Shown: piece after piece, positions 22,178 to 30,692 of the stretch
Position numbering within the stretch: position 1 is the first letter of the stretch
How the letters are laid out: the number at the start of each line of letters is the position of its first letter
Assembly (NCBI RefSeq): GCF_000499385.1
Contig: NW_013654318.1
Coordinates: forward strand, 1 to 30,692
DNA: 30,692 nucleotides
DNA from: Eimeria necatrix
Lineage: Eukaryota; Apicomplexa; Conoidasida; Eucoccidiorida; Eimeriidae
Direction of reading: 5' to 3'
Program-made: the position numbers and the translations under genes
The notes under the pieces: model-generated
Seen by the model: the letters and a program-made list of their open reading frames with translations, nothing else
Database searches by the model: none
What the model was told of the DNA's origin: nothing

Positions 22178-22317
22178 GAGAGCGGAACTGGAGAAATGGA
22201 GTGAGGTGCGTGAACAGAACATTCTGTGGAGAGGCCCGAAGTTTAGTGAGAGCGGAACTGGAGAAATGGAGAGAGGTGCGTGAACAGATCATTCTGTGGA
22301 GAGGCCCGAAGTTTAGT
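22178..22317 (+). repeat. 70-bp duplication inside one array unit
   Basis: AGCGGAACTGGAGAAATGGA and the following bases to GAAGTTTAGTG occur twice (22178-22247 and 22248-22317) with two differences (GTGAGG/GAGAGG, GAACAT/GATCAT). This makes the unit 378 bp long. The near identity shows that it is much younger than the divergence between units. Confidence 0.85.
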
Positions 22318-23893
22318 GGGAGGCGAAGCAGTGCGACTCGCAGATAGCTGCCCTGTTTGGAACGCACAGGACGTATGTTGGATACATGGAATGCGTCATA
22401 TGAAGGAACAAACCGCGAAATACGAGTTAGCAGCGTGTGACGTGGAGAAGGAAACTACAAAAATGATTTCGTTGCGTTGGTAGAGAAGCTCGCGGCGAGA
22501 GACAATGTGTTGCGTTGTGCATGTTGAAGCTGCGTTGACGAAAGTGTTGCCATGGCGAGTGGAACTAGAGAAAAGGAGAGGTGCATGAACAGCACATACT
22601 ATCTCGAGCGGCACGGAGTTTTAGCAGGACTGGAGCAGTGTGAATCGCTGATGGCTGCCCTGTTTGGAACGTGCAGAAAATGCGCTGCGTGAATAGGATG
22701 TGTCCTATGAAGGGTCCAGCTGCGGCGTACGAGTTAGCAGTATGTGACGCGTTAGAGGGAACTGCGAGAATGATTTCGCCGCGTTGGCGGGGAAGACCGT
22801 GGTGAAGGACAATGTTCTGAGTTGTGCGTGTTGTATGATGCGTTGATGGTGGCGTTGTCATGGCGAGCGGCACTGGAATCATGGGGAGAGGTGCGTGGAC
22901 AGAACATTCTGTGGAGCGGCGCCGAGTTTAGTGGGAGTGGCGCAGTGTGAATCGCTGGTGACTGCTTTGTTTGAAACGGGCAGGAAGTATGTTGCATGTA
23001 TGCGATGTGTCCTATGAAGGGCCGAGCCGCGACATACAAGTTAGCAGTGTGTGACGTGTCAGAGGGAACTGCGAGAACGATTTTGCCGCGTTGGCAGAGG
23101 ATCTCGTGACGAGGGTTAAGGTCTTGCGGTTGTGGGTGTTGTATGGCATTCTGATGGAGGTGGTGTCATGGCGAGCGGAACGTGAGATATGGAGAGGGTT
23201 GCATGAACAGAATATTAGCGGAGTGGAGCAACATCAAAGTAAAATAGCAATAATATTTGTGGCTTCCTTGTTTGGAACGTGCAGAAAGTGCGTTGCATAT
23301 ACGCGATGTGTCATATGGAAGGTCGAGTCGCGACGTACGAGATTGCACTTTTGACCTTGCAGACGCCACCCCCAGTATGACTTTTCCGCGTTGATGGAGG
23401 GGCTAGTGGTGAGAGACAATGTGTTGCGTTGTGCGTGTAGGAAGCTGAGTCGTTGGAGGTGTTGTCGTGGCGCGCAGAACTGGACACATATTCATGGCTG
23501 CAGGAGCATTGCATTGGCCTCACGCGGATCGCAGTTCCGTCGAAGTGGAACACCATGAATTGCTGATGACTGCAGTGTTTGGAACGTGCAGGAGGTGTGT
23601 CGGGTGTGGAGGGCTGTGTCGTATTGAAGGGTTGGGGCACGGCGTCCAAGTTGGCTGTCTGTTACGTGGAAGATGGAACTGCAAGGACGATTTCGCCGCG
23701 TCAGCAGAGGAGCTGGTGGTGAGAGATAATGTTTTGTGTTGTCTGTGTTGGGAGGTGCGTTAATGGAGGTGCTGCAATGGCGTGCAAAGCTGGGCAGATA
23801 GATACATGGAAAGGGTGTTCGGAGCCGTACAAGAGTTCCAGGGTAATGGAATGTACTTAGAGTGAATCAGCAATATTGGCTATGTTTGCCCTG

Positions 23894-24595
23894 TTTGGAA
23901 TGTGCAGGAAGTGCGCTGCTTTCATGGGATATTTCGTATGAAAGGGTCGCGGCGCAGCATGTATTGACATAGTGAATGCTTGAATCGGGGCTGCTTGTGA
24001 TTTTTGTCTCCTCGTTGGTCGGCATCTGCAGGGCAAGTGCAGAGGCGTTTGCGTGTGCATCTACTCTGCATGTTGGTGCGGTTCAATTTGTGAAATGACA
24101 CAAATGTTTTTGGCACAATTTTCCGTGGTATGAACGCGGTGTATGTGATAATTAGAAACACGAGTTTGTTGTGTGTTATGACTTGGAAACCGCGATGTGA
24201 TGACGTGTTTGTGAGGGCTTTGTTCTTTGCTGCGGGTGAGGTAGCGCGCATTGCGCGGTCTGTGGTATTGTGTGACAGACCCCTACGGCGCTTTGGCTAA
24301 TCTCTGGATAGCGCAGTATTTTGTCGACCTGGCAGAGTTTCTAGTGATGACGTGTCGAACGATGCGCTTCAATTGATGGCACCACGTTGGTAGAGGAGTT
24401 GGCGACAGGCAAGTTTTTCCGTTGTCTGTACTGGACGCTGGCGATGAAGGTGTTGCTATAACCAAGAAAACTAGGAGAATGGAGTGGGTTGCGGAAAAAG
24501 TGCATTGTGTGGACCGGGGTGCATTTTTGTTGGAGTGAAGCAACATGCATCGATGCATTGTTTGGAGCGTCCAGGAGGTTCGTTGGATTATATTC
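23894..24595 (+). repeat. Right edge unit of the array, long variant with extra 239 bp
   Basis: This unit shares the edge module with the left end: TAGTGAATGCTTGAAT (23970-23985), GCATTGCGCG, CAGACCCC (24276), CTCTGGATA (24302) and TTTCTAGTGAT. Between the first two landmarks it has about 239 bp (23990-24228) that the left unit lacks, bounded by GCTGC on both sides. It then continues through degraded unit landmarks and ends near GTTTGGAGCGTCCAGGAGG (24558-24576), the same unit phase at which the left edge begins. Confidence 0.75.
24545..24558. repeat. 14-bp perfect palindrome
   Basis: ATGCATCGATGCAT is self-complementary with no spacer. It lies in the degraded right edge unit, at the place where interior units have GAATCGCTGATGGC. 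Confidence 0.85.
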
Positions 24596-25115
24596 GGTTC
24601 GTGAATAACCTTGGCTTGAAGTCGTTGCTTGTTTGTGTCTACCTTGTATTCGGCCTTACTGTGGACCCGCGGTGCATAAGGAACATTTGGTTTCACAGTG
24701 GTATCTTTATGTTTTTATTTGCAACGCCGTTGTTTCGCAAGCCCGTACGCCATGCGAAAAACAGTCCTTCTTGTTCGAGCTTGCACCTTTGAGCTGTAAT
24801 TTTATCAGAACTTTGAAGAGAAGTAGTTTCCAATGATCATGTAGTTCAAATTTTCTTTCGAGTTGCCACAGTTTCATTCTTTTGGAAACAGATTCTTGCT
24901 TAGCAGCTATATTTACCTTATGATGTGGCCAGCGTTAATCTAGTTTTTATAACCGTGCGGCTCGGTGGATCAGTGCTGCCTTTTTCTGCTACTTGAATAC
25001 CGCAGGATGGCATATAACAGTACGCTGAAATACGAAAGGGGTTCCAAGGTAGCATCGTAAGCTGCTGCAAACCACCCACGAAACTTGCGCGTTCCCTCGG
25101 TCCCTGGTTTATCCT
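24596..25115. other. Right flank of the array
   Basis: Base composition returns to ordinary. A 102-codon forward frame (24484-24792) begins inside the last array unit and runs out of it, so it is unlikely to be a gene. Nothing else is recognised. Confidence 0.5.
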
Positions 25116-25529
25116 ATGCAAAGGATTCGACTTACGAAGATGAAAGGCCATTTCATCAAACAAACGTCAAGACCAACCATCAAATTTCTTCGACATTTCA
25201 GAACTAGTAGTAGTTGCCACGCACAAAGGCACCTTAGACGTTCAGAAAGCCAGATAAGTGGACTGCACTGCAACTCGTCTCAGACGGTTCCTGGGTCGGG
25301 AGTGTTGTATCAAATCGTGGCATTTCTGTCTGTTGAGCGTGTTTTGCTTTTTCAGTTCCAGTCCGTCGCAGCTAGTACCCACCTTGATGGCCGTTCCTTT
25401 CCCGCAGCACGAAGCGTGATGATTTCGTTTGTACTGCCTATGCTGTTACAATTTACGATCATACAGAGCATGCTGTGCTTGTCGACAGGTGATGCACATG
25501 CGGACGGTCGATGCTCGCAGAAGCTGTGA
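25116..25529 (+). CDS. Hypothetical ORF with a possible internal secretory start
   Basis: ATG 25116 opens a 137-codon frame ending in TGA at 25529. The N-terminal half is basic and unremarkable. From the in-frame ATG at 25419 the protein would start with a good signal-peptide-like stretch of about 28 residues (MISFVLPMLLQ onward) ending near Asp-Ala-His-Ala, but only eight residues follow before the stop. A GTGAGA donor-like sequence overlaps that stop, so 25419 might be the start of a first exon whose continuation lies downstream. The next forward frame (25511-25744) is Cys- and Arg-rich. I recognise no family, and chance is quite possible. Confidence 0.22.
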   Translation: MQRIRLTKMKGHFIKQTSRPTIKFLRHFRTSSSCHAQRHLRRSESQISGLHCNSSQTVPGSGVLYQIVAFLSVERVLLFQFQSVAASTHLDGRSFPAARSVMISFVLPMLLQFTIIQSMLCLSTGDAHADGRCSQKL

Positions 25530-28433
25530 GACGTGACTGCCCAGATAAAACTACAAAATTCCTTTGCCGCTGTCCTAGTTCTAGATGTCTTGCAACAGTG
25601 ACGCGTTTACCAGGTAGGCTACTTTTCGAAAGTGCAGCTGCTGCTTTGTTCCATTGGCGTCGGCGACACTTTGTACCTCGGGCTCGACCAGATATAAATT
25701 GCAGATTTTGCGTCCGCTTTGCAAGGCTAGAATGCTTGCCTTGAGCCACTCTAATGCGTTTCCTACTTTAGAAATGACGTTCAGTTAGTGCGTGCCCACT
25801 TATTCAAAGAAACGTTGCTTGCTGTTGCTGAGGTGAGCGTGTTACAAAGCTCATAGACGTGGAAATTAACGGAGTTGGGCGCTTAACGCTGCTAATAGTC
25901 TCTCCGGCAACAACATGTACATTGCGCGCATCATAAGGTTCTGTTCATGGATCCCCATGTGCCAATACGCTAGACATATATCTTTCTTCCCACGGACTCG
26001 CAAACGGCCTTCACATCGTGCTATCTGCATTCATGCATGCACTGTAATTCCATCGACTCATTTTCCGCGGTAACTGGATCTTCACTATTCCACGCCTGCT
26101 TGGCAGCTCAAATGCATGCGATTTTTTGCAACGTTTCGTAATGCGCTGGGAGGCTGCAAACAGCTCTCTCTCAAAGCGCCTTGAAAGCCTACACAAGATA
26201 AAACTTTGGTTCGCGAAGTAGATCTCCGCTTGCCCTTTTGATACTCAGCTGAACTCGCTTTGTGTGGTCAGTTCATGTAAATCCAAATGAGCCATCCAGA
26301 ACATTTATCTGAGGCAGGTAGCTTAAACAATAACACAAATTTGAGAAACTGCGTTTTGCCCTTGTTGGCTAATGTCAACAACTACGTGTCTTGATCGCAC
26401 TAGAGCTGAGCTGCAGTTTCCCTTTTCTCCAGTGTAGTCAATAATTTTAAATATGTCCTTGTGCCTGAGCAGTAGCGTAACGATTTTCTCTCTCCAAAAC
26501 ACTACGCTGCGAATATAGGAGCGCGTGAGTGCATTTTTTTTTACATGGCTCAAAACTGCTGTAGTTAAATTATTGTTGCTGGTGCACAAAGATGATTTGA
26601 AACCGATGCGCCATCTTTATTATGCGCTACGTCTTAATTTTGTCTCTTCCCTCGTTTTCAGTGAGTTCATGAGCTAGACGTGAAAGCTTGCTTCTTAACG
26701 CCTTAGGCTACAACACAATCTACTGTGATAATGCTGATGAGCTCTACGTGCATCGGGAAACTTTGCTCCGACGCCCTTGTGACAGTCGTGCCTGTTTTCA
26801 TTCAGCTGTGTTAAAGGAAGTGCTGTGACGGTCGCCGGGATATCACTTGAAGACAGGGAGAAAGTTGTTCTCATTGGAGTAGGCGCAAGCTGTTAAAGAA
26901 CAGTGCAGCGTCATGTTTCACTAACCCCAAGAGTATTGGTTTCATGTGTGTGGTAGAAGGCCAGTGCCGTCACGCTGGTTGCTTCATTCGTGCGCAGCGC
27001 TCGGCAGGTTCCCTGATCCTAGAAACAAAAGCGCAGCCCGAAGTACCGAACTTTCCACGCTGGCAGGAAACACACTAATTTTTCATACTATGCTTTAAAT
27101 TTCCCGCCACAAATTTTGTAGGATATGTCTAGCTCACTGTGAAATCAGAGTGTGTATCTGAGGGCAAATGTGTATTATCATGGGTTCAGCACGGTGCTTT
27201 ACAGTTCCTTGCAATAGCGGCTTGGTGATATGGGTCTCCGCCCAATGGCGGTATGACTTTCTGTAGCTGATACGGATACTAAAGATGGCCAGGTCAGACC
27301 CTCTTGTGCTTGCTGAAGCTTTTGTTTTGTGTAAAAATATCACGGCGCCTCTGAGCATGCTGAATGATGGCTGACGCTCCATGCTTTTCCCGGTGCTTTG
27401 CCATGTTTTTCTATAAAAGCATTACGCTGTCCCTATAGAGTCTTCGCTAGCATAGCCTTGCCCTTCATGGTACATTTAATGCCTTTTAAGTCAGTTTATT
27501 TGACATGCAGCTGCTGTTTGCTCAATTAAATTCCTATAGATACCAGGCTCTTCCTTGCTTGAAAGCAAGTGTGTTCACCTGGCAACGGAGCGTTTCTTGC
27601 TGGCTGGTTGCACTTGCATAACTTTCTGTGGGTTGTATTGGAACCTAATGCAAATATGGACTGCGGTCGTTCAAGAGAGCGGAGTATGCAAAGTACTCAC
27701 TATTTCGGATCAGCTTTACGTATTCACTAATTTGCATTGCTTTGGAAAGCTTGTATGTCGCATGAATTCCCCGTTTAATATTCGGTATTTAGCTGGCGTC
27801 TCTGATGTGAAATGAAATATCCCGATACCAATATAGACCGAAAAATTTTGAGCATAGTGGCAAGCTGCTTTCTATTGGCACCAAAGGCAGGTGGAATGCT
27901 CTTGCAATAATGCGAGAAGCTAATGTACTTGTTCAGCACGTGCAACTAGTCAGGCATTCTTCTGTGATGCGGAAAGCTATTTCTTTACTTACGCTGTTTT
28001 GGCTTTTTGAAATTGTCTGTAGAGAACAGCACTTGGCTATATTAACTGCGTGACCACATGCGTGTAAAGCAATTAGCAGTGCTGATCACACTTCATGTTT
28101 GTTGCAGAGACCTCTGCCTTTATCGCGAACCCTTTGAGCAACGGAATAAAAGGAAGGCGGCGGTTGCTAGGCAAGCTGGTATATCGTAAACAAAGTCTCT
28201 GTTGAGATTTTTCTGACTTCTTAATTAGTGTTCAAAATCTCGCGATCAAATGTTCATTTGAAGCTTTGTCGGTTGTTAGCGTGTGGTTTGCGAGCCGAAA
28301 ATATAGTGTCGGAATGGTGTCAAGGCTCTGTTCAGATGGTGCGCTACGTGCGACATGCACGAAGTGGAGCCAGCTACAGTCTAACATCAAGCAAGCTTTT
28401 GTACTGGTTTTTGAAGTGTACGGCTGAAACACT
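25530..28433. other. Gene-poor stretch
   Basis: Open frames are few and short: 25511-25744 plus, antisense 25459-25749, 26323-26589 minus, 27134-27382 minus, 27555-27815 plus (begins at TTG and is Cys-rich), 28232-28573 minus. No domain, RNA gene or repeat beyond the small palindrome at 27554-27569 is seen. TGCATGC-type motifs occur near 26033 and 26113. Confidence 0.5.
27554..27569. repeat. Short palindrome, 7-bp arms (copy 2)
   Basis: CTTGCTT-GA-AAGCAAG has the same arms as the palindrome at 2134-2149. Confidence 0.6.
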
Positions 28434-28667
28434 ATGTACTTAGTTCTGCTAGGCTTGCTTCCGTGTGCACTGAAGAGGGAAAATGAACTCTTGACGGAGA
28501 AGTGCATTCGACTACGCCAGGATTGTGTAACAACTGTTCTGGGCGCAGCAGCTCTGCCCATTGCGGGAATCAAAGGCCCAAATGCTTCAATTTTTAAAAA
28601 TCAATTGGAAGCAACGAAAGCGGCACAAGTTAAGACACTGGCTCGAATGATGCTTTGTACTTTTTGA
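28434..28667 (+). CDS. Short hypothetical ORF
   Basis: ATG 28434 has A at -3 and follows an in-frame TGA by six bases. It encodes 77 residues. The first 12 residues are hydrophobic (Leu-rich) like a short signal or anchor, followed by a charged helical stretch and a second mildly hydrophobic segment at about residues 33-46. No family is recognised. An antisense frame (28232-28573) overlaps it. Length and context leave it doubtful. Confidence 0.2.
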   Translation: MYLVLLGLLPCALKRENELLTEKCIRLRQDCVTTVLGAAALPIAGIKGPNASIFKNQLEATKAAQVKTLARMMLCTF

Positions 28668-29134
28668 AATAGTAGTCTCGCCACCACTTCAGTATTTGCT
28701 ATTCGACTGTCGATTTTTTCCTGAGAGCGCACCACTACATGCAAGGCATTCAATTTTTGAATAGCCTTAAACAAAATGCGGATTTTGTGGTTCATCTTCG
28801 CATTCACTTTAAGTTGCCAGTTCTGTTTCCTGCATTTCAACCGTGCAGCGGTGCATAGACAATTGGAGTTTCGTGATTTGTGAATAAGATGCAGCATAAT
28901 CAGTTGCTTCTCTATGAGCATCGTGTGGATAAAATTGACTTTGAATGCTTTGCGTGACCGCTTGCGAGCGGGCGTTAACTGACTCAAATCACACCAGCAC
29001 TGCAGGACTGCATGTCGTTGATGCTGACTTAGTGAAACTGTTGGATACTTATTGTACCTGTTCTACTACTGTGTGTGAGCTTTGAAGTGTAGATAAGGCT
29101 TGATACAGGCGAAAGCAAGTGACTGTCTGTGTGT
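28668..29134. other. Intergenic-looking segment
   Basis: A 128-codon antisense frame (28601-28987) is Lys/Asn-rich with no recognisable domain. No other structure was found. Confidence 0.4.
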
Positions 29135-29506
29135 ATGTGTTACTTATGGGAGGACAGTTCAATTCCGTTTTATTGCGATACTGCCCTTAATGTCGTGGAG
29201 TCTCCTAGGAACAAAGTTGTGTCTTTAGCTAGTGCGTTAAGCGTATATTATCATCTAGACTGTTTTGCTGGTCGTTGTGCGTGCAGCTTGCTTTGGCTCA
29301 TTCAGTGTGCCTCCAATATGATCCGTCAGGACGGGTCAGGGGCAAATTGGCTGGTAAGCTACTTTGCTGAAAGATGGTATGTCACATTCTTTCAGCTTTC
29401 ATTTTCTTCAGAAGAATCAGTCCTAGCAGCGGTTTGGCGTGTGACTAGCCTTTGTTATGTGAAAAACAGTGCAAGCTATTTTCAGCACAAGCAATCCCCC
29501 CATTAA
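29135..29506 (+). CDS. Hypothetical ORF or exon with good internal donor
   Basis: ATG 29135 opens a 123-codon frame to TAA at 29506. The first 73 codons look reasonably protein-like, with several Cys and Trp residues in the middle. CTG/GTAAGC at 29354 is the best-looking splice donor I noticed in this part and falls between codons. Pyrimidine-rich acceptors follow at 29395 and 29411 but would give very short introns, so the true acceptor, if any, may lie further on. No signal peptide or family is recognised. Confidence 0.22.
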   Translation: MCYLWEDSSIPFYCDTALNVVESPRNKVVSLASALSVYYHLDCFAGRCACSLLWLIQCASNMIRQDGSGANWLVSYFAERWYVTFFQLSFSSEESVLAAVWRVTSLCYVKNSASYFQHKQSPH

Positions 29507-30077
29507 CTACATGCTTCGACATCTACAGCTCTAGCGAACTTATGGACGCTCTGATTTCAGTCCCACTTCTTACACAACGATTGTATTGCAAAGCTTAATG
29601 GCTAAGAGCAATTTGCAATCAAGCCTTACGTTAAATTACGCCAATACCAGCAAGTCCGTTGTAAAGCGTAGTCCCGTTTGCTGGCTCACGTGCAGCAAAT
29701 TCTGCACTGAGCAGTCTAAACTCACACTTTCACGAATATGATTATGTCTATTTGAATCACACTCTCAGCTGTAAATAACGCTTTACTCGAATTACGTTTT
29801 TTTGGTGGCTTGTAGATTTTGAGAGCTACCTTTTCCACGCTGTGCGTTGCAACGGAAAGTAGTTTAATGGCCGTCGTTGTTCAATGATCTGATGCGGCCG
29901 AATGCTGCTGCAGCGCGTTGTACATCTGATACACAATAACTGCGTACTGCGATGCTGGGCATGCTGGGAAAGAGTATATGCCTGCATCATTCTGGTGGTG
30001 GGTGTGCTCTTGTGTGATGCGCTAGGGTAAAGGCGCCAGGACTACTGAGGATTTTTGCCGTTGTGCAAGTTTTCTGC
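29507..30077. other. Intergenic-looking segment
   Basis: No 60-codon frame occurs on either strand. Nothing is recognised. Confidence 0.5.
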
Positions 30078-30344
30078 ATGCATGTGTCGACACCGCACTC
30101 TGTGCTACGGTCTTTACGAAAGCTGCACAAGGTACACACGGTTTCAAAGCAGACAAGATGGGCTATCCGTCAACGTTTGGGCGTGGCGTCAGGCGACCTT
30201 GCTGCACATAATGTGACAGATAAGAGCCGCAGTGGAGTTCGTACAGCTTCTTTGAGGTCGTGCAATGAAGATTTCGCAGGCACCTTGCCTTGCGGAGCAG
30301 TGCATGACCTCACGACAAGCAGCCTGCCGCACGGCTTTGCTTGA
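30078..30344 (+). CDS. Short hypothetical ORF in a GC-richer patch
   Basis: ATG 30078 sits inside a TGCATGCATG motif and opens an 88-codon frame to TGA at 30344. The N-terminal half is basic (Arg, Lys, His) and the rest is mixed, with no membrane segment. GC is higher than on either side. The antisense frame 30170-30421 is also open, so coding status is unsure and no family is recognised. Confidence 0.2.
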   Translation: MHVSTPHSVLRSLRKLHKVHTVSKQTRWAIRQRLGVASGDLAAHNVTDKSRSGVRTASLRSCNEDFAGTLPCGAVHDLTTSSLPHGFA

Positions 30345-30692
30345 GTCGAGTCCCGTACAATGGTTGACCTGTACAGTCGCGTGTTAGTTTTCTGCAATGC
30401 CAGCGGCTGCGTGGCGTACACATCTACATGAGCTGCCCCTTTGAGTCACTTTTGCTAGCAGGCCATTGCAATTGCGCATGAAAGCTGCGTCAACGACCTC
30501 AGGAAGTCAGTTTGACAAAACCGGCGAGGTAGTGGTTCGCTTGGTGTAACAAAATTCACGGCGCAGTTTGAGTCCTGTTCCTGCTCACATTTGCGATTAT
30601 GAGGATGCTTATGTGGACTGCTTTCTCAGTTACAGTTACCGCGTTACCTTAGGTGTGTTTTTGTTACTCAAACGTTCTTTTCGGTAGTACGT
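30345..30692. other. Window end, nothing recognised
   Basis: No gene, RNA or repeat can be supported in this terminal stretch. Confidence 0.5.

Larger units (their letters stand above)
15695..24595 (+). repeat. Satellite-like tandem array, ~307-bp unit, ~28 copies
   Basis: A long unit repeats head-to-tail across 8.9 kb. Taking the conserved core TTAGCAGTGTGTGACGTGG (or its variants) as a ruler, it starts near 16205, 16500, 16804, 17110, 17406, 17707, 18015, 18322, 18630, 18937, 19243, 19551, 19859, 20162, 20467, 20745, 21053, 21310, 21623, 21738, 22049, 22427, 22734, 23041, 23340 and 23651, plus one diverged copy at each edge. Most spacings are 303-308 bp. Other conserved landmarks in order are TCATGGCGAGCGGAACT, TGTGGAGCGGCG, GAATCGCTGATGGCTGC, CTGTTTGGAACG, ATGGGATGTGTCATATGAA, GGGTCGAACCGCGAC, GCGTTGGCAGAGGAGCT and TGAGAGACAATGTTTTGCG. 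The plus strand is G-rich and C-poor throughout. Forward frames are full of stops and 307 is not a multiple of three, so it is not a repeat-protein gene. It resembles a diverged satellite; coccidian genomes have satellite families of similar unit size, but I cannot show that this is one of them. Confidence 0.92.

Noticed and set aside
15695..24595. A tandem gene family of ~63-codon minus-strand proteins, one per unit
   Set aside because: Many of these frames start at a TTG (complement of the conserved GACAA), the frame shifts by one base per unit, and several units have stops or lack the frame.
15695..24595. tRNA-derived repeat: minus strand of each unit contains GGTTCGACCC, close to the RNA polymerase III B box
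   Set aside because: No T-arm stem forms around it and no proper A box lies at the right distance upstream. The match is 10 of 11 bases but isolated.
15695..24595. CRISPR or leucine-rich-type coding repeat
   Set aside because: There is no short repeat with unique spacers, and 307 bp is not a multiple of three; forward frames are closed by stops in most units.
24484..24792. 102-codon forward ORF with hydrophobic stretches
   Set aside because: It begins inside the degraded last array unit and crosses the array boundary, so it is probably accidental.

Overview
This 30.7-kb window is eukaryotic DNA of low coding density. Unlike bacterial or phage DNA, it has no run of long adjacent ORFs. The longest open frames are 110-220 codons, many of them beginning only at non-ATG codons, and most frames are broken every few dozen codons. 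CpG does not look depleted, overall GC looks to be in the mid-to-high 40s percent by eye, and the best coding candidates need short GT-AG introns. A protist is more likely than a vertebrate. A coccidian apicomplexan (Toxoplasma/Sarcocystis relatives) is my first guess, from the small predicted secreted membrane protein and scattered GCATGC motifs. That assignment is weak (about 0.35) and I recognise no named gene.

Layout: bases 1-350 are a relatively GC-rich edge segment that could be the end of an exon entering from outside the window. Bases 350-8900 look intergenic or UTR-like, with a few doubtful short ORFs, a strong hairpin at 4268-4302 and a 56-bp-period duplication at 5526-5623. An ORF at 8943-9236 contains an in-frame 48-bp duplication. 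Bases 9486-10137 form an ORF-dense island where all three forward frames are open in part. A phase-consistent three-exon model there includes a cysteine-rich exon. Directly after it come a 45-nt hairpin (10166-10210) and a pair of identical small palindromes 23 bp apart (10437-10476). Bases 10500-14360 show no convincing gene. At 14701-15197 lies the best gene candidate: a small protein with a signal peptide and one membrane segment, and possibly a short intron.

The dominant feature is a degenerate tandem array at about 15695-24595 (8.9 kb, about 28 recognisable copies of a roughly 307-bp unit). It has strong G-over-C strand asymmetry, a two-unit higher-order alternation in its left third, internal truncations, a 70-bp internal duplication, and edge units at both ends that share an extra module missing from every interior unit. 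This is a satellite-like element rather than a gene family: no frame is maintained from unit to unit.

From 24600 to the end the sequence returns to ordinary low-density DNA with a few weak exon-like ORFs (25116-25529, 28434-28667, 29135-29506, 30078-30344). No tRNA, rRNA, transposase, reverse transcriptase, CRISPR or telomere repeat was recognised.
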